39,314 nt of DNA from Candidatus Zhuqueibacterota bacterium (GTDB lineage Bacteria; Zhuqueibacterota; Zhuqueibacteria; Residuimicrobiales; Residuimicrobiaceae): contig CAUJEL010000034.1 in NCBI GenBank assembly GCA_963169875.1, positions 1-39,314 on the forward strand. The letters are read 5' to 3'. The translations under genes and the position numbers were made by a program. Under the pieces are notes generated by a model. It ran no database searches and was not told the DNA's origin. It saw only the letters and a list, made by a program, of their open reading frames with translations. Below are positions 33,233 to 39,314 of the stretch, piece by piece (the first letter of the stretch is position 1; every line of letters begins with the position of its first letter).

Positions 33233-33919
33233 ATGAAACGCCCATTCCCTTCGCTTCCTGTCCGGCTCTCTCTGCTTTTGATGTTGGGGATTTGGACGTC
33301 CACGGTTGCGCAAACTACTGCGCGGCGCGAAATCCGGCTCACGCCGGGTGATGCCATTCATCTCTATGTCTACGACAGCGTTTTCCCGAGTGAGCGGGGC
33401 AAGTTCACCGCGAATTACCATGACACAGAAATGATCATTGACGGGCAAGGGCTGATCAATCTGGGGCCTTTGGGCCGGGTGCAGGTTGCCGGATTAAAGC
33501 CTGAAGAAATCGCTCAGGTTTTTCAGGAAAAATTCAAGCCTTTTTCCAAAGAACCCTATGTCATTGTCATCCCTCTGATTCGCATATCCTTGAAGGGTGG
33601 TTTTGCGCAACCGGGCATGTACCGTTTCAATCCCAATATGTCATTTTGGGAGATGATGAAACAAGTGGGCGGCCTGCAAAATCTCGCCGCGTTCGAGGAC
33701 ATGTATATTGTCCGCGATCGCGAGACCATTTACCGCCCCTTTGAGGAGGCGTTCTATCATGGGCAGTCACTCTATGAACTGGGATTTGAATCGGGCGATG
33801 AGTTGTTGGCGCCGCGCGTCAACCGGCTGACCTTCGAGGCCATCATGCGTTATATCCAGTTCGGCATGTCGATGCTCACGTTCTATTTTGCGTTGCTCAC
33901 ATATAATACCAATAAATAA
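33233..33919 (+). CDS. Polysaccharide export protein (Wza-like, Poly_export/SLBB)
   Basis: The 228-residue product has a signal peptide (MKRPFPSLPVRLSLLLML, cleavage after VAQ near 27), a Poly_export domain (about 32-110: LTPGDAIHLYVYD; DGQGLINLGPLGRVQVAGL), an SLBB-like domain (about 115-195: VSLKGG-type strand, PGMYRFNPNMSFWEMMKQVGG) and a C-terminal hydrophobic helix (FGMSMLTFYFALLTY). Wza-type proteins form the outer-membrane exit channel; the final helix would span that membrane. Unlike Wza it has no lipobox Cys. CAGGAG precedes ATG 33233; the upstream extension lacks signal-peptide character. Paired with the Wzc-like gene 15 bases downstream. Confidence 0.87.
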   Translation: MKRPFPSLPVRLSLLLMLGIWTSTVAQTTARREIRLTPGDAIHLYVYDSVFPSERGKFTANYHDTEMIIDGQGLINLGPLGRVQVAGLKPEEIAQVFQEKFKPFSKEPYVIVIPLIRISLKGGFAQPGMYRFNPNMSFWEMMKQVGGLQNLAAFEDMYIVRDRETIYRPFEEAFYHGQSLYELGFESGDELLAPRVNRLTFEAIMRYIQFGMSMLTFYFALLTYNTNK

Positions 33920-33934
33920 AAAACAATCAGGACC

Positions 33935-36244
33935 ATGGACGATCTCGATCTTCTCCAATCCGGCGGTGAACAGGAAACCTCGGCCATCGATTTTTCCAAA
34001 TTTCTCAAAGGATTCTGGAAGAGGAAATTCATCATTCTTTTATTCGTGCTTGCTGGCGGCGGTTATTTCTATTGGCAATCGCAGAATGAAGTGCCTATCT
34101 ACAGCACGTTTGTGACGCTGAAAACGCTTCAATTCGACAGCGATACCGAGAGCATACTCAGCCGGGACCGCCAGGCCGAATTGCGCAGCCGCAGTTTTTC
34201 AGAACGGGTGACCGCGCGTATGGGATTGGCCCTGCAGATCGGAAACCAGACCGGTCCGAATGAGGAAATATTCAGCGAATTCACCACCAATGAACATCCT
34301 GTGCCGGGCAAATACAAAATCGTGGCGGATGATGCGGGCAATTGTCAGATTTTTTTCATCGAGTATCCCAAAGAGACCCTGATTGACAGCCTGATCATCT
34401 GGGATGCGATTAATTCCCCCAGGACGCTCAATGGATTCACCTTTCGATTCAATCCAAAATATTTTCAGCAGACGCGCGTCATCAATTTTCGCATCCGGCC
34501 ATTTGAACGGGCGGTGTCAGAATTTAAAAATACGGTCACCGCAGAGATCAACCGCAGCGGCACCATCATGGTGCTCACCATGCGCGGCACCAACCCGGAT
34601 ATGATTGCGGATAAAATCAACCAGATTGCGGATATCTATGTCCAGGAAACGCTCAAGCTTAAAGACCGGGATGTGAACAATTATCGCAAGCGCGTCGAGA
34701 GCAGCCTGGAGATAGCCGGCGGCAAGGTTCGGGAAGCGGATGCGGCTCTGCGCGATTTTTATTCGCGCTACCCCCTTTCCCTGGACGCGGCCAAAAAGAC
34801 CATTCTCGATGAAATGCAGTTCTATACCCGCAGTCTGCGTGAAATCCCGCAGCAGCGCGAACAGTTGACGCAACTCCTGGAACGCCTGACCGTCTCGGTT
34901 TCGGGCACTGATCCAGATCAATACCGGCGGCTGATCGTGCGGCAGTTGGCCAATTTTTCCGCCATGCGCGAGGAGCCGAGTCTGGCTTTGTTGCGCGACC
35001 AGCTGGAGACCCAGGAACGGCAGTATCAGGAACTTGCCAAGGATTATTCCTCCGATTATCAACCTTTGCAGGCCCTGAGCCAAAATATTCGCGACACGCA
35101 GGATAATATCATCGCTTTCGCCTCGAATTATCGCAACATCCTGGTGCAAAAAGAGAATGAAGCGCGGTTGAAAATGGCGGAGAGTCAAGCCAAACAACGC
35201 ATGCTTCCGGACGATGAATACCGGCTGCTGGACCTGGAGCGCAACAAGCGCATCAGCGAGGATTATTACACGTCCCTGTACAGCAAGCTGCAAAAACTGG
35301 ACATCGATGGCGGCGTCGAGCGTGATGAGATCGCGGTTCTGGACCGGGCTTTGCGGCCGACAGCGCCCATCAATCCCAGCAAACGGATGCAGGTATTCAT
35401 CGGCGCCGGCATCGGCCTGGCCGCTGGTTTGGCCTTGTCGCTGGTGATGGATTTTGCCGACCGCACATTGCGCACCCCGGCAGAGGTTGAAAAGTATCTC
35501 AATTTGACGGTGTTGGGCGCGATCCCCAACGTCGATTTCAAGGATATCCCGGAATATCATGATTATGAAAAGGCGCGGCAAATTGACCGCCAGCTGGTGA
35601 CACACGATTATTCGCCAACGCCCATCGGTGAAGCCTATCGTGCGCTGCGGACCCATCTTTTATTCTCTCGTAATCATGAACGGCCGCACTCCATCGTCCT
35701 GACCAGTGTCACGCCCGAAGAAGGGAAATCCTTCACCGCCTCGAATCTGGCCATCATCTTTGCGCAGCAGCGCACCAATACCCTGGTGGTGGATGCGGAT
35801 TTGCGCCGCGGCGTCCTCCATAACACCTTTCAGATGAACCGGGAGCCGGGATTGGCCAATTATCTCAGCAACAGCGTCACGCTGGCCACCATTGTGCAGC
35901 AAACGCACATTCCCAATCTCTCCTTTATCAGCTGTGGTGCATTGATGCCCAATCCATCCGAGCTTTTGGGTTCTCCCCTGATGCACCGGTTTCTGGATGA
36001 AGTGAGCCGCAAATTTGACATGGTCATTTTTGACACCCCGCCGCTGGACGCGGCCACCGATGCGGTGGTGTTGGGCACTCAGGTTCAGGCTGTGGTCATT
36101 GTGGTGCGCGCGGGGAAAACCAGCCGCAGCAAAGCAAAGGAAAAGATGGAAATTTTTCAATCTGTACCCGTCAAACTCGTCGGGGCGGTGTTGAATGGCT
36201 CGGACAGTCAGCTGGTGAAGAATTACAGTTATTACCATTATTAG
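33935..36244 (+). CDS. Wzc-like chain-length determinant fused to BY-type tyrosine kinase
   Basis: This 769-residue inner-membrane protein combines a Wzz domain and a cytoplasmic tyrosine autokinase. It has a first transmembrane helix (about 30-48), a long periplasmic coiled coil, DDEYRLLDLERNKRISEDYYTSL, the Pro-rich RPTAPINPSK before the second helix (about 488-508), and the kinase: Walker A TPEEGKS with Lys598, Walker A' VVDADLRRG near 620-628, and Walker B VIFDTPPLD near 699-707. The C-terminus has a short Tyr cluster (YSYYHY), the phosphorylation sites. With the Wza-like protein it forms the export machine and sets polymer length. The TAG stop abuts a MITE-like repeat. Confidence 0.94.
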   Translation: MDDLDLLQSGGEQETSAIDFSKFLKGFWKRKFIILLFVLAGGGYFYWQSQNEVPIYSTFVTLKTLQFDSDTESILSRDRQAELRSRSFSERVTARMGLALQIGNQTGPNEEIFSEFTTNEHPVPGKYKIVADDAGNCQIFFIEYPKETLIDSLIIWDAINSPRTLNGFTFRFNPKYFQQTRVINFRIRPFERAVSEFKNTVTAEINRSGTIMVLTMRGTNPDMIADKINQIADIYVQETLKLKDRDVNNYRKRVESSLEIAGGKVREADAALRDFYSRYPLSLDAAKKTILDEMQFYTRSLREIPQQREQLTQLLERLTVSVSGTDPDQYRRLIVRQLANFSAMREEPSLALLRDQLETQERQYQELAKDYSSDYQPLQALSQNIRDTQDNIIAFASNYRNILVQKENEARLKMAESQAKQRMLPDDEYRLLDLERNKRISEDYYTSLYSKLQKLDIDGGVERDEIAVLDRALRPTAPINPSKRMQVFIGAGIGLAAGLALSLVMDFADRTLRTPAEVEKYLNLTVLGAIPNVDFKDIPEYHDYEKARQIDRQLVTHDYSPTPIGEAYRALRTHLLFSRNHERPHSIVLTSVTPEEGKSFTASNLAIIFAQQRTNTLVVDADLRRGVLHNTFQMNREPGLANYLSNSVTLATIVQQTHIPNLSFISCGALMPNPSELLGSPLMHRFLDEVSRKFDMVIFDTPPLDAATDAVVLGTQVQAVVIVVRAGKTSRSKAKEKMEIFQSVPVKLVGAVLNGSDSQLVKNYSYYHY

Positions 36245-36412
36245 CAGCTCCATTCATACACCGCCGAGCGCGCCGAGGCCGCCGAGTTGTTTTAAATGCG
36301 ATCATCGGGCAAGTTCTGATTCAAGTTTCAAGACAGTCCTGAAAGCTGGTATCGATGCTGTTTTCATGTTTTTTTTGCGCGTCTCCACGTTCCCGGTGGT
36401 GAATCATTCAGG
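36245..36412. repeat. ~170-bp MITE-like repeat (copy C)
   Basis: Starts CAGCTCCATTCATACACCGCC immediately after the TAG stop of the Wzc-like gene, continues with the G+C-rich GCGCGCCGAGGCCGCC, an A+T-rich centre, and ends in GGTGGTGAATCATTCAGG. TA dinucleotides lie at or near both ends (36242-36243 and 36414-36415). It splits the polysaccharide operon between the Wzc-like gene and the epimerase. Confidence 0.7.
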
Positions 36413-36441
36413 ATAGCCGGAACGACGCACTACCATTTCAT

Positions 36442-36455
36442 GGATTGATCAATCC
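36442..36455. promoter_or_regulatory. Perfect 14-bp palindrome upstream of the epimerase
   Basis: GGATTGATCAATCC lies between the MITE-like repeat and the epimerase start. Its dyad symmetry suits an operator, but no promoter hexamers are convincing beside it. Confidence 0.3.
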
Positions 36456-36541
36456 CGCAAAACCATTTCTGTCCCTTGGATTTTGCGGTTAAAAAATTCT
36501 CGAAAAGTCAGGAAATTCAAGTCAAAGGCAAGGTCCCATCC

Positions 36542-37492
36542 ATGCATGTACTCGTCACTGGCGGCGCTGGTTTCATTGGATCACATATGACCCAAAAATT
36601 GCTGGAACAGGGTTTTTCCGTGGATTGTGTGGATAATTTCAATACCTATTATGATCCGGTCCGCAAGCGGGAAAATATCAAGGACTATTTGCACAACCCG
36701 TGTTATCATCTTTTGCAAGGTGACATTGTCGACGCGTCTTTTCTTGAGGGTGTGTTTCAGCGCAATAAGTATGATGCCGTCATTCATCTGGCGGCGCGGG
36801 CCGGGGTCAGGCCATCGATTCAGCAGCCGCTGCTCTACGAACAGGTCAACGTCCAGGGCACGCTCAATTTGCTGGAACTATGCCGTCAAACGGACACAAA
36901 AAAGATCATATTCGCTTCCTCTTCTTCGGTCTACGGCGCCAATAACAAAGTGCCATTCAGCGAAGATGATCCGGTCGATCATCCCATCTCTCCCTACGCG
37001 GCCACTAAAAAGGCCGGCGAGTTGATGTGTTACACCTACCATCACCTCTATGGATTATCGGTCAGCTGCATGCGTTTTTTTACGGTTTATGGACCGCGGC
37101 AGCGCCCCGACATGGCCATTCACAAGTTTGCCCGCCTTATCATGGAGGGAAAAACCGTCCCGGTCTTTGGTGATGGCCGGTCACGCCGGGATTATACCTA
37201 TATCGATGATATCATTCAGGGGCTTTATGCCGCTTTTATGCAGTGCGAAGGCTATCATATCTATAATCTGGGTGAATCCAACACGGTTGAATTGTCTTAT
37301 CTCATCCAGCTGCTCGAAGCGGCCCTTGGACGTAAAGCCATCCTGGAGTATCGGCCGGAGCAGCCGGGGGATGTACCGATTACCTATGCGGATATTGGAC
37401 TTGCTCGCAAAGAGTTGAATTATCATCCGGTAACGCCGATTGAAGATGGCATTCGACAATTTGCCGCGTGGTTTAAAACAAACGCCAGGTAA
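36542..37492 (+). CDS. UDP-glucuronate 4-epimerase-like sugar-nucleotide epimerase
   Basis: This 316-residue extended SDR enzyme has GGAGFIG at residues 7-13, VDNFNTYYDPVRKRENI (the loop typical of UDP-glucuronate 4-epimerases such as LspL/Cap1J), FASSSSVYGANNKVPF, catalytic Tyr152-x3-Lys156 (YAATK), and RFFTVYGPRQRPDMA. It likely converts UDP-glucuronate to UDP-galacturonate for the polysaccharide. ATG 36542 directly begins the Rossmann strand; the open frame back to 36476 adds residues unlike the family. The next gene begins 28 bases on. Confidence 0.88.
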   Translation: MHVLVTGGAGFIGSHMTQKLLEQGFSVDCVDNFNTYYDPVRKRENIKDYLHNPCYHLLQGDIVDASFLEGVFQRNKYDAVIHLAARAGVRPSIQQPLLYEQVNVQGTLNLLELCRQTDTKKIIFASSSSVYGANNKVPFSEDDPVDHPISPYAATKKAGELMCYTYHHLYGLSVSCMRFFTVYGPRQRPDMAIHKFARLIMEGKTVPVFGDGRSRRDYTYIDDIIQGLYAAFMQCEGYHIYNLGESNTVELSYLIQLLEAALGRKAILEYRPEQPGDVPITYADIGLARKELNYHPVTPIEDGIRQFAAWFKTNAR

Positions 37493-37520
37493 CACATGCA
37501 GAATGGATTAAATAAAACGT

Positions 37521-38978
37521 ATGGTTTCTGAAAAGGAAAGATTTATTGGCAATGTCATGAAGGTGGTTGATTCATTCATCCTTCTGATGACATTTCCTGT
37601 GGCGTATTTTGTCGATGAATATATCCGCACGATCGCCGAATTGCACGTCAAAGCCTATGCGGTTTCGCCGACCTTTTCGGGATTCCTCTTTTTTGCATCC
37701 AAGTACTGGCAAATGATCATAGGATTCCCCCTGATTTGGCTGGCTATTTTTTCCCTCAATGGTATTTACCGCGGTTATCGCATCCGCACGTTCAGGAAAT
37801 TGACCTGGCTGGTTTTTGTTTCCACCGTCTGGTCCACGCTGGCATCAGGTGCATATATCTTTCTGTTGAAGATGGAACTCACCAGCCGGCTCTATTTCTC
37901 GGTCTATACCCTTCTCAGTTTTTTGCTGCTTCTGGCCAGTAAAAAGCTGTTATTGATCTTTCTCGACCGCATTCACAGCCGCGGTTATAACCGGGAGAAT
38001 CTGCTCATCGTTGGCACGGGCAAGCGCGCGCGCGATTTTATCCGCGCCATCAAGATGCATTCCACCTGGGGATTACACATTGTCGGTCTCATCGACGATG
38101 AACACGGCATGTATGGCAAGGAGGTGGATGGCTATCGTGTGGTTGGACGGATTCAGGACATCCCCTTTATCGTCAAACGCCTGGTCATCGACCGCGTCAT
38201 TTTTGTGGTGCCACGATTATGGCTCCATCGCATCGAAGAGGCTATTTTGGCATGCGAGGAGGTGGGCATTTCCACCTCCATCGCCCTTGATTTATACAAC
38301 CTTCATATTGCGCGAACACGGCAGACAGATTTTAATGGATTCCCGCTGCTGGAATTTGAGACATTTCATGCCAAGGAATGGCAGCTTTTTATCAAGCGTC
38401 TGATGGATATTTTCGTCGCCCTGACGGCCTTGCTCCTCTTCAGCCCCTTGATTCTGTTGGTATCCATCCTGATCAAGTTGACGTCAAAGGGTCCGATTTT
38501 TTTCAAGCAGACGCGTATAGGGCTCAACGGCCGCAAATTCACCTTGTATAAATTCCGTTCCATGGTCATCGATGCCGAAGCGAAGAAAAAGGAGCTGATG
38601 GCCAAGAACGAAATGGACGGCCCGGTATTTAAAATCCGCCGCGATCCGCGCATCACGCGACTCGGCCACATTTTGCGCAAAACCAGTATTGATGAGCTGC
38701 CGCAGTTTTTCAATGTGTTGATTGGCAATATGAGTGTGGTGGGACCGCGGCCGCCGCTTGTGAGTGAAGTGGAGGACTATAAAGTCTGGCAACGGCGCCG
38801 GCTGAGCCTTAAACCCGGCATCACCTGCATCTGGCAGGTCAGCGGCCGCAACAAGATCGGGTTTGACCAGTGGATGAAGATGGACCTGGAATATATCGAT
38901 AACTGGTCTTTGTGGCTGGATATTAAAATTTTGGTACGGACATTATTCGTGGTCATGGTCGGCTATGGAGCGGAGTAA
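37521..38978 (+). CDS. Undecaprenyl-phosphate sugar phosphotransferase (WbaP/WcaJ type)
   Basis: The 485-residue protein begins with four or five transmembrane helices, has a central CoA-binding-like Rossmann domain (LLIVGTGKRARDFIRAIK, then GLIDDEHG), and ends with the monotopic phosphoglycosyl transferase domain: KRLMDIFVALTALLLFSPLI, KQTRIGLNGRKFTLYKFRSM, RITRLGHILRKTSIDELPQ with the catalytic Asp-Glu, MSVVGPRPPL and PGITCIWQVSGR. It starts repeat-unit synthesis by moving a sugar-1-phosphate to undecaprenyl phosphate. With Wza/Wzc-like proteins it defines the second polysaccharide system. Confidence 0.95.
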   Translation: MVSEKERFIGNVMKVVDSFILLMTFPVAYFVDEYIRTIAELHVKAYAVSPTFSGFLFFASKYWQMIIGFPLIWLAIFSLNGIYRGYRIRTFRKLTWLVFVSTVWSTLASGAYIFLLKMELTSRLYFSVYTLLSFLLLLASKKLLLIFLDRIHSRGYNRENLLIVGTGKRARDFIRAIKMHSTWGLHIVGLIDDEHGMYGKEVDGYRVVGRIQDIPFIVKRLVIDRVIFVVPRLWLHRIEEAILACEEVGISTSIALDLYNLHIARTRQTDFNGFPLLEFETFHAKEWQLFIKRLMDIFVALTALLLFSPLILLVSILIKLTSKGPIFFKQTRIGLNGRKFTLYKFRSMVIDAEAKKKELMAKNEMDGPVFKIRRDPRITRLGHILRKTSIDELPQFFNVLIGNMSVVGPRPPLVSEVEDYKVWQRRRLSLKPGITCIWQVSGRNKIGFDQWMKMDLEYIDNWSLWLDIKILVRTLFVVMVGYGAE

Positions 38979-38999
38979 AAAAGAGAGGTCAGGAGGACA

Positions 39000-39314
39000 A
39001 TGGCTGGTTTTACGATCCCACCTGTGACAACAAAACTGCGTATTTTGATGATCGCCCCGCAACCCTGGTTTCAGCCTCGTGGTACCCCTTTCAGTGTACT
39101 GCATCGCATCAAAGCATTGACGCTTTTGGGCCATGAAGTAGACCTGGCCACCTATCCCATTGGTCAGGATGTCCCGATGGAAGGATTGCGGATTTGCCGG
39201 GCTGCGGCGGTGCCCTTTGTCAGGCAGGTTAAAATCGGTCCTTCGAAAGCGAAAATATTTCTCGACATTTCGCTCTATGGCCGAGCCACCCGGTTGGCGC
39301 GCGAGGGCGGATAT
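39000..39314 (+). CDS. Glycosyltransferase family 4, N-terminal part (cut by window end)
   Basis: AGGAGG lies 3 bases before ATG 39000. The 105 visible residues include LRILMIAPQPWFQPRGTPFSV followed by HRIKALTLLGHEVDLATYP, a typical GT-B acceptor domain of GT4 enzymes. No stop codon is reached before the window ends. It continues the exopolysaccharide operon, 21 bases after the initiating transferase. Donor site and specificity lie outside the window. Confidence 0.8.
   Translation, partial: MAGFTIPPVTTKLRILMIAPQPWFQPRGTPFSVLHRIKALTLLGHEVDLATYPIGQDVPMEGLRICRAAAVPFVRQVKIGPSKAKIFLDISLYGRATRLAREGGY

Overview
The window looks like a chromosomal segment of a diderm (Gram-negative), non-photosynthetic bacterium of medium G+C. 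Evidence for two membranes: an LpxH-type lipid A pyrophosphatase, an Omp85-type barrel, a Wza/Wzc-type export pair, a CpoB/YbgF-like lipoprotein, and signal-peptide-bearing beta-barrel candidates ending in Phe. TTG start codons preceded by good Shine-Dalgarno (SD) sequences are frequent. Gene content and style recall the FCB-related candidate phyla (KSB1/Calditrichota-like), but this placement is an inference and no 16S gene is present.

Layout. (1) 1-8445: a surface-polysaccharide operon on the + strand: four GT4 glycosyltransferases, a MurJ/MviN-family flippase, a WecA/MraY-family polyprenyl-phosphate sugar-1-P transferase and a sugar-nucleotide epimerase/dehydratase, mostly with 1-26 nt overlaps. 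(2) 8446-9005: a 560-base gene-free spacer with two perfect DnaA boxes, one near-match, an A+T-rich stretch between them, and a hairpin repeat; it is a candidate origin or DnaA-controlled site. (3) 9006-16924: a polyprenol-kinase/DUF92 fusion, enolase, an FtsB-like protein, an unknown beta-barrel protein, an anti-sigma ATPase, a single-POTRA Omp85 protein and RsmE. (4) 16921-23040 on the - strand: a housekeeping block read as ispE, tRNA-Gln, prs, L25, pth, rpsF, ssb, rpsR, rplI, DUF3307. (5) 23206-29281 on the + strand: an LpxH-like hydrolase, then mreC, mreD, PBP2 (mrdA), rodA and lgt, the rod-shape and lipoprotein machinery. (6) 29536-31983: a CpoB-like lipoprotein and glycogen synthase, each followed by a clear terminator. 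(7) 32298-39314: a second polysaccharide locus behind a near-consensus sigma-54 promoter. It starts with a STAS protein carrying an unusual C-terminal helix-turn-helix-like domain, followed by Wza-like, Wzc-like, a UDP-glucuronate-epimerase-like enzyme, a WbaP/WcaJ-type initiating transferase and a GT4 enzyme cut by the window end.

How the parts fit. Two different lipid-linked glycan initiators (polytopic WecA-type at the left, monotopic WbaP-type at the right) point to two separate polysaccharide pathways. The right-hand one appears to be switched by sigma-54 and a STAS regulator. The left-hand one contains a MurJ-family protein where a Wzx flippase would be expected.

Between genes lies a family of roughly 170-bp MITE-like repeats (three complete copies, one partial) with imperfect CCTG...CAGG terminal inverted repeats and TA at or near both ends. 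At each complete copy one end abuts a TAG stop codon. A second small repeat family (paired AACCTT...AAGGTT hairpins with GAGCGATCG flanks) occurs twice. The most interesting observations are the STAS-HTH/sigma-54 polysaccharide switch, the repeat family with its stop-codon placement, the DnaA-box spacer and the two-kinase fusion.
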